Position numbers and translations under genes: made by a program | Notes under the pieces: model-generated | The model's database searches: none | What the model saw: only the letters and a program-made list of their open reading frames with translations | What the model was told of the DNA's origin: nothing | In this document: positions 10,325 to 17,601 of the stretch, in pieces | Layout: the number at the start of each line of letters is the position of its first letter | Position numbering within the stretch: the first letter of the stretch is position 1 | NCBI GenBank assembly: GCA_934277975.1 | Contig: CAKQWE010000001.1 | Span: 186,001 to 250,000, forward strand | DNA: 64,000 nt | Source of the DNA: an uncultured Spirochaetales bacterium | GTDB lineage: Bacteria > Spirochaetota > Spirochaetia > Sphaerochaetales > Sphaerochaetaceae | Direction of reading: 5' to 3'

Positions 10325-10395
10325 GGGCTTACGGGCAAAGCCCTTGTAAACAAAGCCTATACTTGAAATGTAATGAATTTTCACCCCATATTCAA
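10325..10395 (-). promoter_or_regulatory. pckA promoter and leader hairpin
   Basis: On the minus strand TTGAAT (10390-10395) and TACATT (10367-10372) are separated by exactly 17 bp. A 6-bp hairpin GGGCTT/AAGCCC (10325-10330, 10338-10343) lies between the predicted start of the transcript and the ribosome site. Confidence 0.5.
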
Positions 10396-10521
10396 GCAAG
10401 AATTGTTCTTGACGGCACATTGGATACAAAACCTGCACATAAAGACCGATTTCATAAAATTAAAACAAGAAACGAACACTACTATGTGGTACAATCCAAC
10501 ACACAGACACAAGGAGCGCAT

Positions 10522-12696
10522 ATGGAAGGAACGAACCCGCAATCGAAAAGCAACAACAGACCGGAGCTGGCATTGCCGGCGGGGTCTCTGCAATGTGCAC
10601 TCTATGCGTTCAAAGGCGGCGCCGATGCCGTTTATCTAGGGCTCAAGGAGTTCTCTGCACGCAAAGGGGCGGTGAACTTCACGTTCGAGGACGTGAGGAA
10701 GCTCAAGCAGCTGTGCATTTTCCAAGGAAAGAAGTTCTACATAACGCTCAACACACTCGTCACAGACGAGGAGCTGACAGAAGTGGAGAAGCTACTGAAG
10801 CAACTTGAATACCTGAAGCCAGACGGAGTGATAGTCCAGGATCTTGGCATAGCCCGTCTAATGAGGGATAAGCACCCTAGCCTTCCGCTTCATGGCTCCA
10901 CACAGCTTGCGGTGCACACCGTACATGGAGTGAAGGAGCTCCAGGAAATGGGGTTCACTAGAGTGGTGCTTTCAAGGGAGCTTTCCCTTCGTGAAATTGA
11001 AAACATACGAAAGGACTGTCCTGATGTAGAACTCAAAGTGTTCGTGCATGGAGCGTTGTGCTATGGATTCTCAGGACTTTGCATGGCAAGCGAACGCATT
11101 ACAGGGCGCAGCGCCAACCGTGGAGCCTGTGCACAGATATGCAGGACATGGTTCTCCTGCGGCGACACATGCAAGGGCGACACATGCAAGGGCAACGGAT
11201 GCAAAGGGAGCAACGCTAGAGAAAGTGAAAGGAACAGCTGGCTTTTCAGCATGAAGGACCTTTGCCTTGGAGGGCTTGTCAACGAATATGCCAGGATTGG
11301 CATAGACTCCTTGAAGATAGAAGGACGCATGAAAGGGCCCGAATACGTCTATTGGTGCGCCCGCTACTACTCGCTGCTGCTTGATGGAAGGAAAGAGGAC
11401 GACGAAGAGGTCGAACATGCGAAGGAATGTATGCAGACCTCGTTCTCAAGGGAGACGACCACAGGCTTCTTCAAAGCACAAAGGGACACCCTTACATGTA
11501 CAGACTTCCCGTCCCATAGAGGCATACGCATTGGAACCATAGAAAAGGTCATGAGCGGCAAAGCTGCAATAAGATTTGAAAAACCGGTGGCCTTGCGTGA
11601 TGGCCTGCTTGTGATATCGCAAGGTGAAAAGAACAACGAAAGTGCTGGTTTTGGACTATCGTTCATAGAAGGAGGACGCTCGTTCATAAACGAAGGCGAG
11701 ACTGCAACGATCAACTTCCCAACACACTCATTCACCAAAAGGCCTGGTTTTGGAACCGTTGTCTGGTGCACCTCAAGACACAACCAGAACCTTCCCGTTC
11801 TCAGTGAGAACATACCATGCTACAAAGAGCCTGTGGATATAGATATACGAATACTTCCGCAATCGTTGGAAATCAACGGCCAAAGCTATGACACCGGCCA
11901 GCTTCAGGAGGCCAAGAACCCAACAGACCCCAAAGAGCAGCTAAAGGCAATCTTCGAGACCTCGGACAAGAGCCTCTTCACACTGGGGGACCTCAAAGTG
12001 GAGAACGAAAGCGGCATGAAGAACCCGTTCCTCCCCCTTTCGCTTCTCAAACGCATACGAAGGGCGTTCTACGAAGAACTGGACAACAGGTTTGAGCGCA
12101 CGCTCGACATACAACCTACAACATCATCTCCAACGCAAACAACGCCAAAAGCTCCACAGAAGACAATCGAACTTCCAAAGCGCAGGGATATCGGCCTATG
12201 GGATGAAATCGTTCAAATAGAAGACCCCAATGGTTCAAAAGCAGAGTTCTTGCCGCTGTCACCCCTCATGTTCGACGAAGAAGAGTATTTCAGGAAGGTG
12301 GACGCCATCGTGGAGGCACACCCGCATGTCATGGTGGGACTCAACAACGTGGCGCAGGTAAGGTGGGCGCTGGAACATCCCCAAACAAAGGTGTTTGCAG
12401 ACTTTTTCCTCTACACCTACAACCAACAGGCCTACGATGAGCTCAAGCAAAGGATTCCAAACCTCATAGGTTCGTACGAAACGAAGAAAGGTACACCCTT
12501 CACATACGTTGGCGACGACTTCAAAGTACCGCTTTTCGTGAGCAGGGTATGCCTCAGACGCAACAGCTTTGGACCATTGAACAAGGGTCTTTCATGCGCA
12601 GGATGCTCAAAGGACAACACATACCACATAAGCCAGAACGGCAAACGATACAAAGTGCTTTGCAAGGATTGCATCACCATAGTGACAGTAGAATAG
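10522..12696 (+). CDS. U32 peptidase-family protein (possible RlhA-type tRNA/rRNA hydroxylation factor)
   Basis: The 724-residue protein starts at an ATG preceded by AAGGAG at 10511-10516. It has the U32 barrel start ELALPAGSLQCALYAFKGGADAVYLG and the U32 signature KVFVHGALCYGFSGLCMAS with the Cys-rich RGACAQICR stretch (iron-sulfur ligands in the family). Most bacterial U32 proteins act in RNA hydroxylation (RlhA for 23S C2501, TrhP for tRNA) rather than proteolysis. The length and an extended C-terminal region favour RlhA-like, without proof. An unusual insert at residues 214-233 (GDTCK repeats) comes from a 15-bp tandem repeat. It is followed 24 bp downstream by the symporter gene, perhaps in one operon. 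Confidence 0.8.
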   Translation: MEGTNPQSKSNNRPELALPAGSLQCALYAFKGGADAVYLGLKEFSARKGAVNFTFEDVRKLKQLCIFQGKKFYITLNTLVTDEELTEVEKLLKQLEYLKPDGVIVQDLGIARLMRDKHPSLPLHGSTQLAVHTVHGVKELQEMGFTRVVLSRELSLREIENIRKDCPDVELKVFVHGALCYGFSGLCMASERITGRSANRGACAQICRTWFSCGDTCKGDTCKGNGCKGSNARESERNSWLFSMKDLCLGGLVNEYARIGIDSLKIEGRMKGPEYVYWCARYYSLLLDGRKEDDEEVEHAKECMQTSFSRETTTGFFKAQRDTLTCTDFPSHRGIRIGTIEKVMSGKAAIRFEKPVALRDGLLVISQGEKNNESAGFGLSFIEGGRSFINEGETATINFPTHSFTKRPGFGTVVWCTSRHNQNLPVLSENIPCYKEPVDIDIRILPQSLEINGQSYDTGQLQEAKNPTDPKEQLKAIFETSDKSLFTLGDLKVENESGMKNPFLPLSLLKRIRRAFYEELDNRFERTLDIQPTTSSPTQTTPKAPQKTIELPKRRDIGLWDEIVQIEDPNGSKAEFLPLSPLMFDEEEYFRKVDAIVEAHPHVMVGLNNVAQVRWALEHPQTKVFADFFLYTYNQQAYDELKQRIPNLIGSYETKKGTPFTYVGDDFKVPLFVSRVCLRRNSFGPLNKGLSCAGCSKDNTYHISQNGKRYKVLCKDCITIVTVE

Positions 12697-12720
12697 AAAA
12701 ACGGAGGAAATACAAACGAT

Positions 12721-14187
12721 ATGACCAAACAGGACAAAAGGAACCTTGCCATGTACCCGGTTGGAACGATTGGAAGGGACATGGTCTACCAGCTTTTCAC
12801 GAACTACATACTCACGTTCATACTCTTCACAAGGACGCTTACGGCGGCACAGCTTACGGCGATCACTGCAATAATGGTGGCGGCAAGGGTGTTCGATGCC
12901 CTCAACGACCCAATAATGGGTAATATAATAGAGAGGACGAGAACCAAATGGGGCAAATTCAAGCCATGGCTCCTTGTAGGGTCCGTCAGCACAATGGCGG
13001 TGGTCATTGCAGCTTTCAACACAACGCTCCAAGGCTGGCCTTTCGTGTGGTTCTTTGGAGTGGTCTATTTCCTTTACAGCATAACATACACAATGAACGA
13101 CATATCGTATTGGGGCATGATACCGGCTCTTTCGTCTGACGCCCATACAAGGGACCAGTTCACGTCAAGGGCCACGCTTTTTGCAGGAATAGGCGGAACC
13201 GGGGCATCAATCCTCATTCCAATGCTCACAACTGGCGCAATGGCCATAGGAGGAAGCACAGCCAAAGCATACGGCATGATCTCCGTAGTCATAAGCGTAC
13301 TTTCACCTCTCTTTCTGTGCTTCATATTCTTTGGAGTGAAGGAGAACCGCAAAAACCTCAAGGAACCGGCACCCCGCATAAGCCTTAGGATGATCGTACA
13401 GACCATAGCCCACAACGACCAGCTTCTATGGGTCTCTTTCATATTCCTGCTGCAGCAGATAGGAAGCGGAATCGTGCTTGGAGGCATAGGCTCCACCTAC
13501 ATCTACTTCGAGTTCGGCTACAATGGAGGCCTCTACTCGCTCTTCACCACCATTGGAATGTCCGCAACGGCAATCCTCATGGTGTTCTACCCTGCAATTT
13601 CAAAGAAGGTTCCGCGCAAGAAGCTCATGTCCATAATGCAGGTCGTATCCATAGTAGGCTACGTCACCATGCTCATCCCCGGCCTTGCGCTTGGTACATC
13701 CATGGCAAAGTTCTACGCCATAACAGCGGGCTATATGCTCGCCAACTTTGGTCAGTACTGCTTCTACCTAATAATGATGATATCCATCATGAACACGGTC
13801 GAATACAACGAGTACAAGAACGGCTCACGAAACGAGGCCATCATCACATCCCTGCGCCCGTTCTTCACCAAAATGGGCGGAGCCTTGGTGGTTGTGATAA
13901 CAGCGGCCTCGTATCTGCTCTTTGGGGTGACGGGACTTACCAACCAGATATCGGAATACGAGAACGAAGCGGCGCGCAACCTCATCTCGGAGGCCCAGAA
14001 GCTGAGTGCAATCGAAGGCGTTCTCTCCAACGTGCAGCGTTCACAGACAACTGGACTGCTCCTTTGCATCACGATCGTTCCTCTTGCATTCATGCTGGCC
14101 GCATACTTCCTCTACCGCAGGCACTACAAGCTTGACGAGGCCGAATACGACCGCATATGCACTCAACTAGCCGCACGCAAGAAGTGA
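12721..14187 (+). CDS. GPH-family (glycoside-pentoside-hexuronide) cation symporter
   Basis: The 488-residue protein has about 12 membrane segments and the GPH N-terminal signature: GRDMVYQLFTNY, then FDALNDPIMGNIIERT and KWGKFKPWLLVG (loop 2-3, cation/sugar coupling). It would import an unidentified glycoside or pentoside with Na+ or H+. The ribosome site GGAGG (12703-12707) is 13 nt from the ATG, longer than ideal, but no nearer start fits. It sits directly after the U32 gene on the same strand. Substrate cannot be inferred from the neighbours. Confidence 0.85.
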   Translation: MTKQDKRNLAMYPVGTIGRDMVYQLFTNYILTFILFTRTLTAAQLTAITAIMVAARVFDALNDPIMGNIIERTRTKWGKFKPWLLVGSVSTMAVVIAAFNTTLQGWPFVWFFGVVYFLYSITYTMNDISYWGMIPALSSDAHTRDQFTSRATLFAGIGGTGASILIPMLTTGAMAIGGSTAKAYGMISVVISVLSPLFLCFIFFGVKENRKNLKEPAPRISLRMIVQTIAHNDQLLWVSFIFLLQQIGSGIVLGGIGSTYIYFEFGYNGGLYSLFTTIGMSATAILMVFYPAISKKVPRKKLMSIMQVVSIVGYVTMLIPGLALGTSMAKFYAITAGYMLANFGQYCFYLIMMISIMNTVEYNEYKNGSRNEAIITSLRPFFTKMGGALVVVITAASYLLFGVTGLTNQISEYENEAARNLISEAQKLSAIEGVLSNVQRSQTTGLLLCITIVPLAFMLAAYFLYRRHYKLDEAEYDRICTQLAARKK

Positions 14188-14256
14188 CAAGGCCTTCTTT
14201 CCAGGACACATATAGACCAATTCCCAGACCGATGTCCCTGTGTTCCGTCCTAGGGG

Positions 14257-14294
14257 TTTACATTTTATAACAAGAGTTATATAACGTATGTTAT
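14257..14294 (+). promoter_or_regulatory. TetR promoter with two abutting ATAAC-N4-GTTAT operators
   Basis: TTTACA (14257-14262) and TATAAC (14280-14285) are 17 bp apart, placing the transcript start at about 14292-14293, on the initiation codon. Two perfect 14-bp inverted repeats ATAAC-N4-GTTAT occupy 14267-14280 and 14281-14294 end to end, covering the spacer, the -10 box and the start codon. This is a classic arrangement for TetR autorepression. Binding by the adjacent TetR is inferred. Confidence 0.75.
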
Positions 14295-14877
14295 GCCACC
14301 AAAAGCAAAGACGAACAAACAGCAGATTCTAGACACAGCCTTTGAAATCGTAAAGGAAAGCGGTGTCGAAGCGCTCAACGCCCGCACATTGGCACGCCGA
14401 ATAGGATGCTCCACACAGCCTCTTTTCTACAACTTCTCCACTATGGAGGAGCTTCTTGCCAGCGTAGTCGCAAAAGCGAATGAGTTCTATCACTCATACA
14501 TATGGCAGGCCATGTCAGAGGCGAAGTACCCACCCTACAAGGCAAGCGGCATGGCCTATATCCAGTTTGCAAAGGACGAAAGGAACCTTTTCAACCTCCT
14601 CTTCATGAGGGACAGGACGAACGAAGAAGAGGATGTCCAGAATTCCAACTTTGAGGAAATAGTCTCCATTCTAATGACGAACTATGGCCTATCGCATGAA
14701 GAAGCTCTGCTTTTTCATCTTGAAATGTGGTCAGTGGTACATGGAATAGCCTCAATGCAGGCAACTGCGTTCCTGAACCTGAACACAGAGATGATAAGCA
14801 CATGCCTGACCGATGTCTTCGAGGCCCTCAAGCTCAGGCTTGCCCGGAAACGAGAAGAAAAAACGCAACAACCATGA
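14293..14877 (+). CDS. TetR/AcrR-family transcriptional regulator
   Basis: The 194-residue protein has a TetR head (KQQILDTAFEIVKESGVEALNARTLARRIGCSTQPLFYNFSTMEEL, in segments over residues 9-56) and a helical ligand-binding body. No ribosome site precedes the ATG. The region upstream is promoter and operator, so a leaderless mRNA is predicted. An internal start would remove the DNA-binding domain, so 14293 is retained. Its stop overlaps by frame the region leading into the ABC transporter genes, making a regulator-exporter operon, probably controlling drug or toxic-compound efflux (inferred). Confidence 0.85.
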   Translation: MPPKAKTNKQQILDTAFEIVKESGVEALNARTLARRIGCSTQPLFYNFSTMEELLASVVAKANEFYHSYIWQAMSEAKYPPYKASGMAYIQFAKDERNLFNLLFMRDRTNEEEDVQNSNFEEIVSILMTNYGLSHEEALLFHLEMWSVVHGIASMQATAFLNLNTEMISTCLTDVFEALKLRLARKREEKTQQP

Positions 14878-14891
14878 AGGAGATGTCAAAT

Positions 14892-15647
14892 ATGACGACA
14901 GCAATCGAAGTAAAGAACCTTACAAAGGACTACAAGGATGTAAGGGCCGTTGATGCATTGAACCTAGCGATAAACAAGGGGGAGCTCTTCTCCCTTCTTG
15001 GTGTGAACGGAGCGGGGAAGACAACCACCATAAAGATGCTTTCATGCGTAAGCTCCCCCTCTTCAGGGGACGCCTTTGTGAACGGCATGAGCATAAAGGA
15101 CCGCCCAACGGATGTGAAGAAGGTCATTGCAGTCTCTCCGCAACAGTCGGCCATTGCAAGGAATCTGAGCGTAAAGGAAAACCTTGAGCTCATGTGCGGA
15201 GTCCATGGCTTTGACAAGGAGAAATCCGAGAAGAAAGTATGCGAAGCCTTGGGTTCCTTTGGACTGTCGCAGGTAGCCGCACGCAAAGCCGCAAAGCTCT
15301 CAGGCGGCTGGCAGCGAAGGCTAAGCCTAGCCATGGCGCTCATAAGCGAACCGCAGATTCTGTTCTTGGACGAACCCACCCTTGGACTTGATGTAATCGC
15401 AAGAAGCGAGCTTTGGGACACCATACGCGAATTGAAGTCGAAGATGACCATTGTACTCACGACCCATTACATGGAGGAGGCCGAGGCTTTGTCAGACCGC
15501 ATTGGCATAATGAAGGAAGGGCATCTCGTGTTCTGCGGAACAGCCGCAGAGATGAAGGCTTCAAGTGGCAAGGACAACATAGAAAGTGCGTTCATAGAAA
15601 TCGTCAAGAACGCATCAAAGGGAACATCCAAGGAGGTGAAGGCATGA
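14892..15647 (+). CDS. ABC-2 type exporter, ATP-binding protein
   Basis: The 251-residue protein has Walker A GVNGAGKTTT (about residues 41-50), signature LSGGWQRRL, Walker B ILFLDEPTLGLD and the H-loop TTHYMEEAE. This is the DrrA/CcmA-type subfamily energising an ABC-2 permease. The start at 14892 is chosen because AAGGAG (14877-14882, overlapping the TetR stop) is 9 nt upstream. Two earlier in-frame ATGs lie inside or before that ribosome site. The final ATGA overlaps the permease start, indicating coupled translation. Confidence 0.93.
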   Translation: MTTAIEVKNLTKDYKDVRAVDALNLAINKGELFSLLGVNGAGKTTTIKMLSCVSSPSSGDAFVNGMSIKDRPTDVKKVIAVSPQQSAIARNLSVKENLELMCGVHGFDKEKSEKKVCEALGSFGLSQVAARKAAKLSGGWQRRLSLAMALISEPQILFLDEPTLGLDVIARSELWDTIRELKSKMTIVLTTHYMEEAEALSDRIGIMKEGHLVFCGTAAEMKASSGKDNIESAFIEIVKNASKGTSKEVKA

Positions 15648-16378
15648 GACGAATGGCATCTTTTTCAGGAAGGACGTTCAAGGAAATTCTGAGAGACCCT
15701 TTGACTCTGGGCTTTGGCCTTGGGTTTCCATTGGTTCTGCTGCTGCTTTTGAGCTTGATACAATCGAACATTCCGGTCACCATGTTCGAACTGGACACAC
15801 TCACACCCGGCATAACAGTCTTTGGACTGTCGTTCATAACGTTGTTCGCAGGACAGCTCGTATCGAAGGACAGAGGCACATCGTTTCTCCAAAGGCTCTA
15901 TACAACGCCAATGAAACCATTTGATTTCGTACTTGGCTACATGCTTCCGTTCTTTGCAATCGCCGTTGCACAGGCTCTGCTATGCTACGCTGCAGCGTGG
16001 ATTCTAGGTCTGCAGATTACCTTGGATACACTATGGGCAATCCTGTCAATCCTCATCCCTGCACTGTTCTACGCCTCCCTAGGCCTTCTTTGCGGAAGCA
16101 CGCTTACGGAGACTCAGGTTGGAGGTCTTTGCGGAGCCCTGCTCACGAACCTCTCCGCATGGCTTTCCGGAATATGGTTCGACATCTCCATGCTAGGAAG
16201 CGTATTCGAGAAGATTGCAAGCCTGTTGCCTTTCATCCATGCAGTGGAGTTCGAACGCGCCATACTCGCAGGCAACTTCTCCGCAGCCCTCCCCCACATG
16301 CTGTGGGTGCTTGGCTACGGAATCGCCATAACGGCCCTTGCAGTCTTTGCATTCCTAAGGCAAATGAAGAGGCAGTAA
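15644..16378 (+). CDS. ABC-2 type exporter, permease protein
   Basis: The 244-residue protein has six hydrophobic segments and the ABC-2 layout: a short cytoplasmic N-terminus (RTFKEILRDPLTL), a large first loop, then KDRGTSFLQRLYTTPMKPFDFVLGYML, the coupling region typical of DrrB-like permeases. AGGAGG is 7 nt before the ATG, which overlaps the ATPase stop. It forms a minimal two-subunit exporter with the preceding ATPase. The substrate is unknown. Confidence 0.9.
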   Translation: MRRMASFSGRTFKEILRDPLTLGFGLGFPLVLLLLLSLIQSNIPVTMFELDTLTPGITVFGLSFITLFAGQLVSKDRGTSFLQRLYTTPMKPFDFVLGYMLPFFAIAVAQALLCYAAAWILGLQITLDTLWAILSILIPALFYASLGLLCGSTLTETQVGGLCGALLTNLSAWLSGIWFDISMLGSVFEKIASLLPFIHAVEFERAILAGNFSAALPHMLWVLGYGIAITALAVFAFLRQMKRQ

Positions 16379-16433
16379 GACTCTTTGCAACACAGCATTT
16401 CATGAAAAGAGTTTGTTGGGCAAAACCGAAAAC

Positions 16434-16462
16434 TTGACAGGTAGGAACTGTTTTGCGATACT
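16434..16462 (+). promoter_or_regulatory. Promoter of predicted antisense antitoxin RNA
   Basis: A consensus -35 TTGACA (16434-16439) and a GATACT -10 (16457-16462) are separated by exactly 17 bp on the plus strand, pointing into the 3' side of the small toxin gene. No plus-strand reading frame follows within the next 100 bp. Confidence 0.65.
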
Positions 16463-16468
16463 TCAAAC

Positions 16469-16569
16469 GAAGAGAGGCACCGCCAATGGACGGAAACGAC
16501 CTCCTTCATCTCAATTTAGACTTAACCGTCCAACAACGATTCAGGGTGTCGGTTGGGCGGTTAGTTTTT
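16469..16569 (+). ncRNA. Predicted antisense RNA (type I antitoxin), about 100 nt
   Basis: The RNA is bounded by the TTGACA-17-GATACT promoter and by an intrinsic terminator. The terminator has a 12-bp stem TAACCGTCCAAC / GTTGGGCGGTTA (16523-16534, 16552-16563, one U.G pair) followed by GTTTTT. A first hairpin (GAAG-GAGG with CCTC-TTC, about 16470-16508) fills the 5' half. The 3' end overlaps the last codons of the toxin gene in antisense, so it can pair with the 3' part of the toxin mRNA, the geometry of TxpA/RatA in Bacillus. Predicted from sequence only. Confidence 0.6.
16523..16569 (+). terminator. Intrinsic terminator of the antisense RNA
   Basis: A 12-bp stem (arms 16523-16534 and 16552-16563) with a 17-nt loop is followed by GTTTTT at 16564-16569. 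The right arm contains the complement of the toxin stop codon, so terminator and toxin 3' end are superimposed. Confidence 0.75.
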
Positions 16570-16638
16570 GCCGTTGCGTGCCGCTATTACCAAGCCGATG
16601 ATTGCGATCACAACCATAAGCATCTCATAGTCGCTCAT
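16561..16638 (-). CDS. Small holin-like membrane toxin (type I toxin candidate), 25 residues
   Basis: This tiny gene begins MSDYEMLM and continues as one hydrophobic helix (VVIAIIGLVIAA) with a short polar tail RNGKN. It follows the pattern of the putative holin-like toxin family (Hol_Tox, related to TxpA/BsrG-type peptides): Met-Ser/Thr-x-Tyr/Phe-Glu, one transmembrane helix, cationic end. GGGGAGG is 8 nt upstream of the ATG at 16638. Another ATG at 16644 is too close to it. The family depolarises or damages membranes when overproduced, and an antisense RNA normally silences it. It has a strong own promoter and a convergent antisense RNA. Family membership is by recognition, not by search. 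Confidence 0.75.
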   Translation of the reverse strand: MSDYEMLMVVIAIIGLVIAARNGKN

Positions 16639-16644
16639 GAGCAT

Positions 16645-16783
16645 CACCTCCCCATTTCAACTTTCGAAGAATCAGGGAGGAACCCTCCCCGATATCCAAT
16701 TGCGAATAATCCGAGAGGTCGAACCGTCCACCGTTTCACGGCAGTGCCAGTTTCATTATCGCATATACATCATAACTTATCAA
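16645..16783 (-). promoter_or_regulatory. Toxin promoter and structured 5' leader
   Basis: On the minus strand TTGATA (16778-16783) and GATAAT (16755-16760) are 17 bp apart, giving a leader of about 110 nt. The leader holds a GGGAGG/CCTCCC hairpin (16675-16689). Its CCTCCC arm (16675-16680) could alternatively pair with the ribosome site GGGGAGG (16647-16653), which would hide it. Translation control by leader folding is typical of type I toxins and is inferred here. Confidence 0.65.
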
Positions 16784-16842
16784 TAGTTTAGCTTGGTTTA
16801 ATATCTCATGACTAGGAAAACAATAGCGAATCATAAAAAACA

Positions 16843-17442
16843 GGTTCTTCACGGAAAGTTGTGGGATTGAAGACGAGAGGTGATTGAAAAGGAGAGCATG
16901 TAGGTCCTAAAGTTGGATTGACAAAAAAACACAAGGACCGATACATGCTCATAGACAAGGATATCTCAATCCACCTTTCATGCCAACAGTTCGAATGCAG
17001 CCGATTCGACATAGATGAATCCAAGTCCGTGCTGTTCTTCAAAAGCAACCGTGGCAGCGGCGAAGAGGTCTGCCCGTTCTGCGGATGCAGGGTGCATGTC
17101 CATGGCAAGTCCAGCACCACATTGAAGGACATGCCGCTGTGGTTCGGCGTCCCCTTGGAGCTTGAAGTGGAGCACCACAGATACAGATCTGTGGCTCTTA
17201 AGGCGCTTGTGGCGCTTGTGGCGGTTGTGGCGCTTGTGGACGGTTGAAGAGGAGCGCTTTGGAGCGTGACCGAGCGTCCCTGACCGCACATTCTGGATTG
17301 TAAGCTTTTCGTGGTGATTGTAAGTGTTGTGAGCGTTGTGGGCATGGTGAGCATTGTGAGAATGGTCAGCGAGGTAGCAAGCATGGAGGGCATTCCGGGC
17401 GCAACCATCAAAAAGATCAACCCCACAAAAACGTGAAGAACC
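16843..17442. mobile_element. ISL3-like insertion sequence remnant, 600 bp
   Basis: The ends are inverted: GGTTCTTCACG at 16843-16853 and its complement CGTGAAGAACC at 17432-17442, with further partial match (GTGGG) inside. Between them lie the 5' part of an ISL3-type transposase gene and, replacing the rest, GTGGCGCTT- and GTGAGCATT-type nonamer arrays. No target-site duplication was recognised. The same end plus about 50 bp of subterminal sequence recurs at 57437. It is immobile by itself. Confidence 0.65.
16945..17247 (+). pseudogene. ISL3-family transposase, N-terminal zinc-finger fragment
   Basis: After MLIDKDISIHL the peptide contains VCPFCGCRVHVHGKSSTTLKDMP and PLELEVEHHRYR. This is the N-terminal zinc-finger domain of ISL3-family transposases (CP.CG...H..G......D.P......L...RYR). 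Only about 80 of the roughly 400 residues of a complete transposase remain. After HHRYR the frame runs into VALVALVAL-like residues encoded by the nonamer array and stops. AAGGA precedes the ATG with good spacing, so a short peptide could still be made, but it lacks the DDE catalytic domain. Confidence 0.8.
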
Positions 17443-17582
17443 AAACTTTCATCGTAACAATGTAGATCAAATGGTAATCCATGGCATCCGCAACTTTCGT
17501 GACAGGCCTTACGGAATGCACCAAGGCGCATCAAGGCGGACTACGGCGCATCAGGACACACCAGAACACATCAGAACTGCGG
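17191..17582. repeat. Nonamer-repeat element, copy 2 (inside and beyond the IS remnant)
   Basis: Five GTGGCGCTT-type units run from 17191 to 17235, ending in GTGGACGGTTGAA. A linker like that of copy 1 (GAGCGTCCCTGACCGCAC) follows. About eight GTGAGCATT-type units, the reverse complement of the first array in copy 1, occupy 17311-17382. A further array with a 10-bp period (AAGGCGCATC type) runs from 17523 to about 17575, outside the IS. No gene is supported in this stretch. Confidence 0.75.
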
Positions 17583-17601
17583 AATCTACAATGATGGGAA
17601 G

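Noticed and set aside
10183..10521. N-terminal extension of the U32 protein overlapping pckA.
   Set aside because: The good ribosome site and family alignment both place the start at 10522.
16690..16735. GAGGTCGAACC looked like a tRNA T-arm.
   Set aside because: No cloverleaf can be drawn around it; it is the leader of the small toxin mRNA.
16812..17534. A 240-codon minus-strand frame across the IS remnant.
   Set aside because: It is Thr/Ser/Leu repeats produced by translating the nonamer arrays, without a ribosome site or family.
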